From contig NZ_MTQP01000067.1 of assembly GCF_001984175.1 (NCBI RefSeq), forward strand, positions 558,001-622,000: a stretch of DNA of 64,000 bases. The letters run 5' to 3'. The translations under genes were made by a program, and so were the position numbers. The DNA is from Saccharothrix sp. ALI-22-I. GTDB taxonomy: Bacteria; Actinomycetota; Actinomycetes; Mycobacteriales; Pseudonocardiaceae. The notes under the pieces were generated by a model. The model saw nothing but the letters and a program-made list of their open reading frames with translations. It was not told where the DNA came from and did not search any database. Each line of letters starts with the position of its first letter. Within the stretch, counting starts at the first letter, position 1. Below, piece by piece: positions 7,692 through 18,447 of the stretch.

Positions 7692-8702
7692 GTGGCACGC
7701 GGCGACTGGCGGCGGTTGGACGAGTCCGACGTGCGGGTGCGGCCGGGCAAGGGGACCCGGCCGCGCAGCAAGCGCCGGCCCGAGCACGCGGACGCCATGC
7801 CCGCCATGGTCGTCGGGGTGGACCGGGGGCGGTGGACGTGCGCGATGGACGACGACCCGACACGGCTGGTCGTCGCCATGCGGGCGCGGGAACTCGGCCG
7901 CACGCCGGTCGTCGTGGGCGATCACGTCGGTCTGGTGGGTGACACCTCCGGTCAGCCGGACACGTTGGCGCGGATCGTCCGGGTCGAGGAGCGGCGCAGC
8001 GTGCTGCGGCGGACCGCGGACGACACCGACCCGTTCGAGCGGGTCGTGGTCGCCAACGCCGAGCAGCTGGTGATCGTGTCGGCGTTGGCCGATCCGCAGC
8101 CGCGCCGGGGTTTCATCGACCGCTGCCTGGTCGCCGCGTACGCGGGCGGGCTGGAACCGCTGCTGTGCCTGACGAAGTCCGACCTGGCCTCACCGGACGA
8201 CCTGCTCGCCGCGTACGCCGAACTGGACCTGCCGGTGGTCGTGACGCGCTCCGACCAGGACCCCGACGAGCTGCGGTCACGCCTGGTGAACCGCCTGTCG
8301 GCGCTCATCGGCCATTCAGGCGTGGGCAAGTCGACTTTGGTGAACAAGCTGGTACCCGACGCCCGCCGCGCCGTAGGAGTGGTCAGCGGCGTAGGCAAAG
8401 GCCGCCACACCTCCACCCAAACCGTCGCCCTCCCCCTCCCGGAAGGCGGATGGGCCGTGGACACCCCCGGCATCCGCTCGTTCGGCCTGGCGCACATCAC
8501 CCCCGACGACATCGTCGCCGCGTTCCCCGACATGAAGGCCATGGCCGAGGAGTGCCCCTCCGGCTGCGGCCACCAGGGCCCTCCCGAAGACCCGAACTGC
8601 ATGCTCGACGACCTCGTCCGCACCGGCGAAGCCTCCCCCGGCCGTCTCGCCTCCCTCCGCCGCCTCCTGGAGTCCCGCGGCAAACTGGAGGAATACGACT
8701 AG
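7692..8702 (+). CDS. rsgA: RsgA/YjeQ ribosome small-subunit maturation GTPase
   Basis: 336 residues. An N-terminal OB-fold precedes a circularly permuted GTPase with G4 TKSD (161-164) before G1 GHSGVGKS (207-214) and G3 DTPG (257-260). A C-terminal zinc knuckle uses C288, C292, H294 and C303; the last spacing (x8) is longer than the usual x5. RsgA assists late 30S assembly and is released by GTP hydrolysis. GTG start one base after the aroA stop, so expression is coupled. Confidence 0.95.
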   Translation: MARGDWRRLDESDVRVRPGKGTRPRSKRRPEHADAMPAMVVGVDRGRWTCAMDDDPTRLVVAMRARELGRTPVVVGDHVGLVGDTSGQPDTLARIVRVEERRSVLRRTADDTDPFERVVVANAEQLVIVSALADPQPRRGFIDRCLVAAYAGGLEPLLCLTKSDLASPDDLLAAYAELDLPVVVTRSDQDPDELRSRLVNRLSALIGHSGVGKSTLVNKLVPDARRAVGVVSGVGKGRHTSTQTVALPLPEGGWAVDTPGIRSFGLAHITPDDIVAAFPDMKAMAEECPSGCGHQGPPEDPNCMLDDLVRTGEASPGRLASLRRLLESRGKLEEYD

Positions 8703-8919
8703 CCCTCGACGGTTGTCGGGCACGAACGTCTCCTCCACCGAGCGCGGGCTGATCCGGCGCTGGAGGCGTTCGCCTTCGAGTCGGGCCACTCGCCGGAGCG
8801 GAGAGTCACGGTCGGCACTGCCGGGTGCGTACGCTCGCGCCGTTTCGTTAACCGGTTCGGGTGGCGACGTGACCGCGTCCATGGGCTCCTCATGGCACGC
8901 GGTAGTACGGTGCGCAGCC

Positions 8920-9288
8920 GTGGCGAAGGTGACTGGTATCGGCGGCGTTTTCCTGCGCGCCCGCAATCCCGAACGCATGGCCGAGTGGTACCGCCGGCAC
9001 CTCGGCGTGCCGATGAGCGCGAGTGGCGCGATCACGTTCCACTGGGTGGAGGCGGAGACGACGACGTTCGCGCTGTTCGCGAACGACACCGATTACTTCG
9101 GCGAACCCGGACAGCGAGCCATGATCAACCTGCGGGTGGACGACCTGCCCGGTCTGTTGGAGCAGTTGCGCGGGCGCGGAGTCGAGGTGCTGCCGCAGAC
9201 GGAGGACTCGGAGTTCGGCCGGTTCGGCTGGTGCGTCGACCCCGAGGGCAACCGCATCGAACTCTGGCAACCACCGCCCGGCATGTAG
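8920..9288 (+). CDS. VOC (glyoxalase/bleomycin-resistance) superfamily protein
   Basis: 122 residues with two beta-alpha-beta-beta-beta repeats: VTGIGGVFLRARNPERMAEWYRRHLG and the C-terminal FGWCVDPEGNRIELWQPP, where E in IELW is the usual metal-ligand position. No substrate can be assigned. GTG start at 8920; upstream in-frame codons (from 8713) lack homology to the fold. The preceding 217 bp after rsgA contain no convincing gene. A hairpin terminator follows. Confidence 0.8.
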   Translation: MAKVTGIGGVFLRARNPERMAEWYRRHLGVPMSASGAITFHWVEAETTTFALFANDTDYFGEPGQRAMINLRVDDLPGLLEQLRGRGVEVLPQTEDSEFGRFGWCVDPEGNRIELWQPPPGM

Positions 9289-9301
9289 CGCCGCCACGGC
9301 G

Positions 9302-9334
9302 AAGCAGAGGTCCCCGCCAAGGGGACCCCTGCTT
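9302..9334. terminator. Bidirectional terminator between VOC gene and DUF6912 gene
   Basis: AAGCAG and GGTCCCC pair with GGGGACC and CTGCTT around a 5-nt loop, with one A/C mismatch (9308/9328). It lies between convergent genes, with TTT at the right end. Confidence 0.85.
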
Positions 9335-9469
9335 TGATCTTGCCACCAGGGCCCGACAACTGTCGTCGCCGAAGCCGGTTCCTGTGGATAACTCGGGCGC
9401 CTGTGGACAACTTCCGTGGCACCGGGTTTCGCGATCCCCTCGACTGAGAGGGCGTTCCGCGAGACCGGG

Positions 9470-9961
9470 CTACATCAGCTCCAGCAGGAACGGCAGCTCC
9501 TGTGGCGCGTACCAGGCCAGTTCGTGGTCCTCGGCCCCGCCCAGCGCGAACTCCGCGTCCGGATCACCCAGATCCGCCGCGTCGATCACGTCGGCCGCCG
9601 CCCGCACGTCGTCCTCGGCCTCCAACGTGTCCAGGTGGATCGCGGCCACCAAACTCATCGGCACCGGGCCCGACAGCTTCACCACCGAGAAATCCAGGTC
9701 CGGCCGCAGCGTCACGTCCGGCACGTCCGCCGACACCACCGCACGCCTCGGCACGGCCTTCTCGTCGCCCGCGATCAGCCGCAGCGAACCACGAGCGGCG
9801 TCGAGCATCGCCGAGTACTCGAGCTCCTCCGTATCCCCGGTCGCATACGACTCGCGCAACGCGGGCGTCAGGGCGAACCCCGTCCCACCCACCGCAACGA
9901 ACTCACCCTTGTCCGCCAGATCGCGCAACATCGCGACAGTCGCCGGGAGGTACACCCTCAT
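9470..9961 (-). CDS. DUF6912 (Rv3231c-like) conserved protein
   Basis: 163 residues beginning MRVYLPATVAMLRDL and ending ELPFLLELM, recognisable as the actinobacterial DUF6912 family related to Rv3231c. No catalytic motif is visible; the protein is acidic and soluble, without signal or membrane segment. Its ATG overlaps the stop of the WS/DGAT gene (ATGA), so it is the last gene of a three-gene operon (kinase, WS/DGAT, this). Function unknown. Confidence 0.8.
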   Translation of the reverse strand: MRVYLPATVAMLRDLADKGEFVAVGGTGFALTPALRESYATGDTEELEYSAMLDAARGSLRLIAGDEKAVPRRAVVSADVPDVTLRPDLDFSVVKLSGPVPMSLVAAIHLDTLEAEDDVRAAADVIDAADLGDPDAEFALGGAEDHELAWYAPQELPFLLELM

Positions 9962-11334
9962 GTGGACACCGTTCCCATCAGTTCCTCCACCGACTCCTCG
10001 ACCATCGCCGCCAGGACGTCCACATCGGACATCGCGTCACGGTCGGCGTTCAGGCCGAAGTACACGCCACCGTCATAAGACGTCACGCCGATCGACAACG
10101 CCTGGTTTTTCGCCAACGGCACAACCGGGAACATCTCGATCATCTTCGCCCCCGCCGCGTACAGCGGCACCTGCGGCCCCGGCACGTTCGTCACCACGAC
10201 GTTGAACAACCGCCGCGAGAACGACGACGCCGCCCGTGCACCCAGCGCGTGCAGGGTGGGCGGCGCGAACCCCGAGAACCGCACCAACGTCTGGGCCGCC
10301 ACCGACTGCCCCGACTCCTGGTGCGCGCGCATCGCGTGCGACACGTGGTGCAGCCGCACGACCGGGTTCGGCTCCCCCACCGGCAGGTCCACCAGGTACG
10401 CCGACACCTGCGTCTCGTCGTCGCGCACCGACATGGGCGCCATCGCCCGGATCGTGGTCCCCGCCGTCACGACCTCGCCGCGCGACAGCAGCCAGTTCCG
10501 CATCGCACCGGACAGCGCGGCCAGCACACCGTCGTTGACGGTGCCGCCGTGCGCCCGCCGGATCGCCCGGAACTCGTCCAACCTGGTCCGCGCCACCGCG
10601 AACCGCCGCTGCGGCGAGATCCGCACGTTCAACGGGCTGCCGGGCGCGGGCGTGGCGGCGGTCCGCACGGCGGACGCCAGCCCGCCGAACACACCGACGA
10701 CCTTGCGCACCGTCGCCACCGTGTCCATGGTCGCCGACCGGACGTTCTCCACCATCTCACCGGGCCGCTGCACGGCCTCGGCCACCGCGTCCGCCACCAA
10801 CTGCAGCCCGCTGGGCTGGGGCGAAGGCATCCACAACGCCTCCACCGGCGGCCGGGGCGTGGCGGACACGTCCAGGATCACCTGCCCGATCTCCGGCGCG
10901 CCGATGCCGGACACCATCGCCTGGTGGGTCTTGGTGATCACCGCGGTCCGGTTCCGGGCCAGGCCCTCGACCAGGTAGATCTCCCACAGCGGGCGGGTGT
11001 GGTCCAGCGGGCGGGACATCAGCCGGGCCACCAGGTCGTGCAACTGCTGGTCGCTGCCCGGCTTCGGCAACGCCGACCGCCGCACGTGGTACGTGACGTC
11101 GAAGTCCGGGTCGTCCACCCACACCGGCCGCGCCAGCCGTCCGGGCACCTGCGCGACCTTCTGCCGGTACCGGGGCACCAGCGACAGCCGCTGCTCGATC
11201 AGGTCGACCAACCGGTCGTAGTCGAACCCGGTGCGCGGCCTGCGGAACACCGCCACCCCACCGACGTGCATCGGCGTCGTGGAGTCCTCCAGGTACAGGA
11301 ACGAGGCGTCCAGCGCGGACAGGCGGTCGGGCAT
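9958..11334 (-). CDS. WS/DGAT-family acyltransferase with altered HHxxxDG motif
   Basis: 458 residues of the wax ester synthase/diacylglycerol acyltransferase family: N-terminal LDASFLYLED...MHVGG, mid-protein GGTVNDGVLAALSGAMR, and the C-terminal DUF1298 part with NVVVTNVPGP and PLYAAGAKM. The active-site HHxxxDG appears as HQAMVSG at 137-143, so the second His, taken as the general base, is Gln and the Asp is Ser. Classical triacylglycerol synthesis may be lost or changed. Related genes (Rv3233c/Rv3234c) lie here in mycobacteria. Start ATG at 11334. Operon with neighbours on both sides. Confidence 0.88.
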   Translation of the reverse strand: MPDRLSALDASFLYLEDSTTPMHVGGVAVFRRPRTGFDYDRLVDLIEQRLSLVPRYRQKVAQVPGRLARPVWVDDPDFDVTYHVRRSALPKPGSDQQLHDLVARLMSRPLDHTRPLWEIYLVEGLARNRTAVITKTHQAMVSGIGAPEIGQVILDVSATPRPPVEALWMPSPQPSGLQLVADAVAEAVQRPGEMVENVRSATMDTVATVRKVVGVFGGLASAVRTAATPAPGSPLNVRISPQRRFAVARTRLDEFRAIRRAHGGTVNDGVLAALSGAMRNWLLSRGEVVTAGTTIRAMAPMSVRDDETQVSAYLVDLPVGEPNPVVRLHHVSHAMRAHQESGQSVAAQTLVRFSGFAPPTLHALGARAASSFSRRLFNVVVTNVPGPQVPLYAAGAKMIEMFPVVPLAKNQALSIGVTSYDGGVYFGLNADRDAMSDVDVLAAMVEESVEELMGTVST

Positions 11335-11344
11335 GCCGCCCAGG

Positions 11345-12013
11345 CTAGTCGGTGCAATCGGCCACGAGCCTGCGCACGGCGTTGACCTCGGCATCGTCGC
11401 GTTCGTGCCGGGCCAGCCTGATCGCCGCGGCCGCCGGCATGGCCCGCCGGGCCTCGACCCGCACCGAGTGGTCCATCCCCGACAGGAACCCGCGCACCAG
11501 CCGTGATCGGGCGAGCCGCTTGAACGGCCGCAACGGCGCCACCGCGATCGCCAACCAGCTCAGCGCGACGTCCACCTTGCGGTCGCCCTTGCGCGCACAC
11601 GCCCAGTCGACGACCACCGCGCCCTCCGGGCCCATCACCACGTTGCCGGGGTGCAGGTCGAGGTGCAGCAGGTCGCCGTCGCCGTCCAGGAACGTCGGCG
11701 CGGGCACCTGGTCCAGCTTGCGGTGCAGTTCGGCCAGCTCACGGCCCAACGCGCCCGCGCGCCACGGCTTGGCGTCCAGCTCCTGCGACATGCGCGGACC
11801 GGGGACGTACTCCATGACCAGGTCGTTCTCCGACGCGTCCGCCACCCTCGGCACCGGTATGCCGTGCCGACGCAGGTAGCGCATCAGCTCGGCTTCGGAC
11901 GTCAGGTCACGGCCCGCACGGCTGCGCTTGACCAGCAGGCCGTCCGGACGCAGGTAGATGTCCGCCTCCCGGCCACTGGCCAGCAGACGGTGCGCCTCGT
12001 CGCGCGATGTCAT
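11345..12013 (-). CDS. Small RIO/Bud32-like or APH-type protein kinase-fold phosphotransferase
   Basis: 222 residues with a compact kinase fold: ATP-site lysine in LLVKRSR (K29), catalytic loop HLDLHPGNVV (H117, D119, N124), and DFG-equivalent DW at 136. The glycine-rich loop is reduced to GREADIY, as in RIO1/Bud32 and lipopolysaccharide kinases. The target could be a small molecule, lipid or protein. First gene of the operon with the WS/DGAT gene (10-bp gap). ATG at 12013 chosen; a frame extending to 12067 would overlap the divergent promoter region. Confidence 0.75.
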   Translation of the reverse strand: MTSRDEAHRLLASGREADIYLRPDGLLVKRSRAGRDLTSEAELMRYLRRHGIPVPRVADASENDLVMEYVPGPRMSQELDAKPWRAGALGRELAELHRKLDQVPAPTFLDGDGDLLHLDLHPGNVVMGPEGAVVVDWACARKGDRKVDVALSWLAIAVAPLRPFKRLARSRLVRGFLSGMDHSVRVEARRAMPAAAAIRLARHERDDAEVNAVRRLVADCTD

Positions 12014-12076
12014 GTGACGATCATCATGATTGACAGCGCCGGCACAACCCCCATTCGGGTAGAGCACACTTACTCC

Positions 12077-12826
12077 GTGGATGTGTCACCCAAGGACAAG
12101 TTCGTCACCGTGTACGGCCGCAAGCCCGTGCTGGAAGCCCTCGACGACCCGCGACTCGAAGTCGACAAGGTCATGCTCGCCGACACGGCGCGCGGCCAGG
12201 CCGCCCGGGAGATCCTGGACGCGGCCCACCGCCGGGGCGTCACGGTCCAGCGGGCGACGGCGCAGCGGGTCAAGGTGCTGGCCGGGAACGGGAAGCAGGA
12301 CCAGGGCGTGCTGGCGGACGTCGTCGCGCCGCGGATGCGTCCGCTTGAGCTGGGTCTGCGCGACGGGCCGCGGAACGTGCTGGTGCTCGACGGCATCACC
12401 ACGCCGGCGAACGTCGGCATGATCCTGCGGACCGCGACGGCCGCCGGGATGGACGGCATCGTGGTGCCGCGCCGGGGTGTCGCGTCGATCGACCCGATGG
12501 TGGTGAAGGCTTCGGCGGGGGTGGCGTTCCGCGCGCCGGTGCTGCGGTGCGCGACGGCTGCCGAGGCGGCGGCTTCGCTGAGTGCCGCCGGTTACCCGAT
12601 CTACGCGCTCGACGCGAACGCGTCGGAGTCGGTGTACTCGGCGGACCTGGCGGGGCGGGCGGCGTTCGTGCTGGGCAGTGAGACGGCGGGCATCTCCGAC
12701 GACGTGCGGCCGCACGTGACCGGGTGGCTGTCGATCCCGATGGCGGCGGGTGTCGAGTCGCTGAACGTGGCGAGTGCGGCGGCGGTGCTGTGCTTCGAGG
12801 TCGTGCGGCGGCGCACCACCGGCTGA
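12077..12826 (+). CDS. TrmH/SpoU-family RNA 2'-O-methyltransferase (RlmB-like)
   Basis: 249 residues. An N-terminal L30e-like substrate-binding domain (VYGRKPVLEAL...) precedes a SPOUT knot with motif 1 TTPANVGMILRTA, motif 2 FVLGSETAGIS and motif 3 LSIPMAAGVESLNVASAAAVL. These enzymes methylate ribose in rRNA or tRNA with SAM; rRNA is likeliest from the domain layout. GTG start at 12077, with another GTG at 12083; neither has a strong ribosome-binding site, so a short or absent leader is likely. Divergent from the kinase gene. Confidence 0.9.
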   Translation: MDVSPKDKFVTVYGRKPVLEALDDPRLEVDKVMLADTARGQAAREILDAAHRRGVTVQRATAQRVKVLAGNGKQDQGVLADVVAPRMRPLELGLRDGPRNVLVLDGITTPANVGMILRTATAAGMDGIVVPRRGVASIDPMVVKASAGVAFRAPVLRCATAAEAAASLSAAGYPIYALDANASESVYSADLAGRAAFVLGSETAGISDDVRPHVTGWLSIPMAAGVESLNVASAAAVLCFEVVRRRTTG

Positions 12827-13032
12827 ACCTTTAGTTCTCTGGGCTATCTAGGGTTCTTCGGGTTCTTCGGGCGCAGCACGGGCGCCGGAGGGCCGCTCCG
12901 ACACCCGCGCTGCCTGCCACTGCCATTTATCGAATCCGTGACATTCACCGATGTTGCTTAGAACGTACGGGGACGGTCGAGCGAGCGGCAATTCACCGCA
13001 CGGGTGGGTTTTCGGTAGCCGTTCGTCACCGA

Positions 13033-13455
13033 TTAACCCTGGAGGGGGATCTGGAGCAGTATTTCCAGTTCCTGAAGGGTGGATTGCACGGACTGGTGGT
13101 GCACACCCACCATTCCGGCTGCCGCGGCGCCCCGGACGTTGACCGCGAGGTCGTCCACGAAGACGCATTCGCGTGCCGGGAGGCCGAGTCGTTCGGCGGC
13201 GAGCAGGTAGATGCGCCGGTCCGGTTTCGCCATGCCGACTTCACCGGAGGTGATGACGACGTCGAACAGGCCGGCCCACTCGCTGGGGGGACTCCACAGG
13301 CCGTCGGCGTTGGACAGCACGGCGGTGAGAATGCCCTGGTCACGCGCTTGGCGGGTGGCCGTGAGCAGGGGCGGTTCGAGAGCGGTGTAGTCGTCGCCCA
13401 GGTCGGTCAGGACGCCGCCGAAGTCGAGCACCAGTCCCCGCACCCATGCCTCCAT
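13033..13455 (-). CDS. Minimal HAD-superfamily hydrolase
   Basis: 140 residues. Motif I LVLDFGGVLTDLG (nucleophile Asp; the usual second Asp is Gly, as in epoxide-hydrolase N-domain HADs), motif II LSNAD, the KPD motif III lysine, and motif IV FVDDLAVNV. The helical cap between motifs I and II is nearly absent, so it is shorter than the usual 200 or so residues. The substrate is probably a small phosphoester, or the activity may be reduced because the second Asp is lacking. ATG at 13455 precedes the HAD motif by only a few residues. Confidence 0.8.
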   Translation of the reverse strand: MEAWVRGLVLDFGGVLTDLGDDYTALEPPLLTATRQARDQGILTAVLSNADGLWSPPSEWAGLFDVVITSGEVGMAKPDRRIYLLAAERLGLPARECVFVDDLAVNVRGAAAAGMVGVHHQSVQSTLQELEILLQIPLQG

Positions 13456-13501
13456 CAGGTGATCTTGGTACGCAACTCCGCCTGTTGGCACTCGGTTCAG
13501 C

Positions 13502-13882
13502 ATGCCACCTCAACTGCGCACCCTGTCGTCAACAAGGCCCGCCACCACCCAACAGCTCCCGACCGAGCCCTCGGCCCCACCAACGGCCCACTCGCCCCTG
13601 GACGCCCGCCACTTCCTGTTCCCCCTGGTAGAAACCCTGAACGGCCGCCGCCCACCACGCCAACTGTCCGGCACGTTCACCCCACACGCCCTGACCACCC
13701 TGACCGACGCCACAACCCGAACCCAAACCCGCCTAGGCCGCTACCGCCTGTGCCACGTGTCGCCGGACGCGGCGGAGTTGGCGGGAACCCTCCACATGCC
13801 CACAAAAGTCCGAGCCTTCGCCGCCCGAGTAGAACGCCAAGGCTCACGCTGGCACTGCACCGAATTCCACCTACTCCCCTAA
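13502..13882 (+). CDS. Rv3235-family protein
   Basis: 126 residues. A proline/threonine-rich, low-complexity N-terminus (about 1-45) precedes a conserved domain (DARHFLFPLVETLNGRRPPRQLSG ... VRAFAARVERQGSRWHCTEFHLL), which matches the actinobacterial Rv3235 family. It lies upstream of secA in mycobacteria, as here. Function unknown. It is divergent from the HAD gene with the start codons less than 50 bp apart. Confidence 0.8.
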   Translation: MPPQLRTLSSTRPATTQQLPTEPSAPPTAHSPLDARHFLFPLVETLNGRRPPRQLSGTFTPHALTTLTDATTRTQTRLGRYRLCHVSPDAAELAGTLHMPTKVRAFAARVERQGSRWHCTEFHLLP

Positions 13883-13926
13883 CCACGCCTTAACCAGCCC
13901 CTGACCATGCCCTGACCAACGGTGTC

Positions 13927-13966
13927 CGAGTGGAAGGCCGACCAACCCATGCCGACCTTCCACTCG
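13927..13966. terminator. Hairpin after the Rv3235-like gene
   Basis: 11-bp perfect stem CGAGTGGAAGG / CCTTCCACTCG, 45 bp after the stop codon. The loop is long (18 nt) and no T-run follows. Confidence 0.6.
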
Positions 13967-14012
13967 ACCCCCAGGACCACCACTCACACGATCGGGTGGC
14001 AATACCCCAAAA

Positions 14013-14039
14013 ATGTACGGAAACACTGTTCCCGTACAT
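14013..14039. promoter_or_regulatory. 27-bp near-palindrome with GGAAACACTGTTCC core
   Basis: ATGTACGG ... CCGTACAT arms (8 bp perfect) surround AACA-C-TGTT. The core resembles the GGAACA-T-TGTTCC palindrome at the XRE-DUF397 locus (60682-60694). No gene starts close by, so it may be a distal operator or a protein-bound repeat. Confidence 0.45.
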
Positions 14040-14364
14040 CGGTTGATAACACCGAGCCGCCAACCACCCCGAACCCCCGACTACCCACCACCCCGAACCC
14101 CGACTACCCACCACGTCACCCCAGCCATCCAGCTCACCCAGCCACCCGCCGCTCCACCCCGCCACCCCGGCAAGCCCGCCCCCGCAAGCCCGTAAGCGCT
14201 GTGCCCCGCTCAGCGCGAGCCCCAGCCCAGCCCGGCGCCCCAGGCGGCAGGACCGGCCCAGGAAGCTGACGGGCCGGGCAGCGGACAAAGCGGGGTGGCA
14301 CACGGCCAAGCAGCGGACATGTCCAGGTGCCCGGAGCGGCGGCTCGCGCGGGCGGGCGACGCGG

Positions 14365-14400
14365 GCGGACGGGCGGCTGGATGCGGACGGGCGGCTGGAT
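14365..14400. repeat. Two tandem 18-bp repeats downstream of secA
   Basis: GCGGACGGGCGGCTGGAT occurs twice without a gap, directly before the secA terminator hairpin. Confidence 0.85.
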
Positions 14401-14404
14401 GCGA

Positions 14405-14440
14405 AAAGCGGGGCGCCGACTGACGTCGGTGCCCCGCTTT
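14405..14440 (-). terminator. secA terminator
   Basis: 16-position stem with a single mismatch and loop TGAC; AAAGCGGGGC pairs with GCCCCGCTTT. It starts 15 bp past the secA stop. Confidence 0.88.
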
Positions 14441-14454
14441 CGCGTGTGGAGTTG

Positions 14455-17331
<2,877 letters not shown>

Positions 17332-17360
17332 CCGGGTCGACCTCATTACCTCATCGCGAC

Positions 17361-17379
17361 GCGCCCGGGGGACGGGCGC
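17361..17379 (-). promoter_or_regulatory. Hairpin in the secA leader
   Basis: GCGCCCG pairs with CGGGCGC around a 5-nt loop, 29 bp upstream of the secA start codon. Confidence 0.55.
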
Positions 17380-17388
17380 CTTCCACAG

Positions 17389-17412
17389 GGCTCGCCATGG
17401 CCATGGCGAGCC
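17389..17412. promoter_or_regulatory. Perfect 24-bp palindrome upstream of secA
   Basis: GGCTCGCCATGG directly followed by its reverse complement CCATGGCGAGCC, 57 bp upstream of secA. The absence of a loop favours a DNA-level operator, though the RNA could also fold. Confidence 0.65.
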
Positions 17413-17687
17413 GTCTCCACCTGCCATCGTAGGCAAGTCGTGAAGCTGTGTGCACAGACACAGGTAGGAAGAGGTGCGGAACGCCGCGTGACGGCCCCTG
17501 CCGGGTCGGTCCGCCGGCCTGCGGAAGGGGCTCCCACCGGCCGGTTTCAAGATCGCGTTGCGTGACGGTGCGTGGCGCGGCCGACCGGGGGCCGCTCCGG
17601 TGAGATCCGACGATTCACCCGATTTCAACGCCAGGTTGACGCCATCGGGACCATCACACGAGGTCCGAGGCGGCGCCGTCGGACGCG

Positions 17688-17722
17688 GCAACCCCCGACG
17701 TGCAAGGGACGCCGGGGGTTGC
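17688..17722 (-). terminator. hpf terminator
   Basis: 10-bp perfect stem GCAACCCCCG / CGGGGGTTGC with a 15-nt loop, 35 bp after the hpf stop. Confidence 0.8.
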
Positions 17723-17757
17723 GAAGGTCGGGTGCGGGGACGGTGGTCAGGTGGCGC

Positions 17758-18447
17758 TCAGGCCAACCTGATCACGCCGTAGTCGAATCCCTTCCGGCGG
17801 TAGACGACGCTCGGACGCCCGCTATCGGCGTCGGAGAACAGGTAGAAGTCGTGGCCGACCAGTTCCATCTCGTAGAGAGCCTGGTCGACGGTCATCGGCT
17901 TGGCCGCGTGCTCTTTCTCGCGCACGACCTGGCCGGGCAGGTTGTCCTCGACGCCGTCTTCCCAGCGCTGCGCGGGCACTTCCGCCATGCCCTCGTACGC
18001 GGGTTCCGGTTCAGCCGCTTCCAGCACCGCGGTGTGGCCGAGCCACATGCCTTGTGCCTGGCCGCCTTGGTCGGCGGGGCGGGGCAGCGTGTCCCCTAGC
18101 CCGCTGGTCGCCTCGGCGACCGACGTCGGGCCGCGCCGCCCGTGGTGCACGCGCCTGCGGTCGTGCGAGCGCCGCAACCGGTTTTCGAGCTTCGCCACCG
18201 CGGAGTCCAGGGCGGCGTAGAAGTCGCCCGCACACGCTTCGGACCGAACCACCGGGCCGCGTCCCTTGCCGGTGATCTCCACACGCTGGCAGTTCTTGGA
18301 CTGCCTGCGGTTGGGTTCGTGGAAGAGCTCCACGTCAAAGCGGATGACCTTGCGGTCGTAACGCTCAAGCCGGGCCAACTTTTCGGCGACGTGAACCCGG
18401 TAGTGATCGGGCACCTCGACGTTGCGGCCTTTAACGACGATGTCCAT
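17758..18447 (-). CDS. hpf: Long-form ribosome hibernation promoting factor (HPF/RaiA family)
   Basis: 229 residues, the long form. An N-terminal S30AE domain (MDIVVKGRNVEVPDHYRVHV..., with basic KLARLERYDRKVIRF) is followed by a variable linker and the C-terminal dimerisation domain ending FYLFSDADSGRPSVVYRRKGFDYGVIRL. It binds the 30S decoding region in stationary phase and dimerises ribosomes to 100S. ATG at 18447 with GAGGGAG upstream; the in-frame extension to 18513 is not needed. It has its own terminator and a long upstream region, so it is probably separately regulated from secA. Confidence 0.95.
   Translation of the reverse strand: MDIVVKGRNVEVPDHYRVHVAEKLARLERYDRKVIRFDVELFHEPNRRQSKNCQRVEITGKGRGPVVRSEACAGDFYAALDSAVAKLENRLRRSHDRRRVHHGRRGPTSVAEATSGLGDTLPRPADQGGQAQGMWLGHTAVLEAAEPEPAYEGMAEVPAQRWEDGVEDNLPGQVVREKEHAAKPMTVDQALYEMELVGHDFYLFSDADSGRPSVVYRRKGFDYGVIRLA

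Larger units (their letters stand above)
13883..14454. other. 572-bp intergenic region with repeats and hairpins, no gene
   Basis: No convincing gene. It holds a terminator-like hairpin (13927-13966), a 27-bp near-palindrome (14013-14039), an imperfect pair of 23-24-bp repeats around CCCCGAACCCC and GACTACCCACCA (about 14067-14114), two exact 18-bp copies of GCGGACGGGCGGCTGGAT (14365-14382 and 14383-14400), and the secA terminator. Confidence 0.7.
17332..17757. other. 426-bp secA leader / hpf terminator region, no gene
   Basis: Contains the hpf terminator (17688-17722) and the structured secA leader elements at 17361-17412. No protein-coding gene is supported. Confidence 0.7.

Noticed and set aside
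8699-8893. 64-residue frame between rsgA and the VOC gene
   Set aside because: Arg/Ser-rich, without RBS or homology.
13890-14309. 139-residue frame in the repeat-rich gap before secA
   Set aside because: Gly/Trp-rich repeat translation with no codon-use or motif support.
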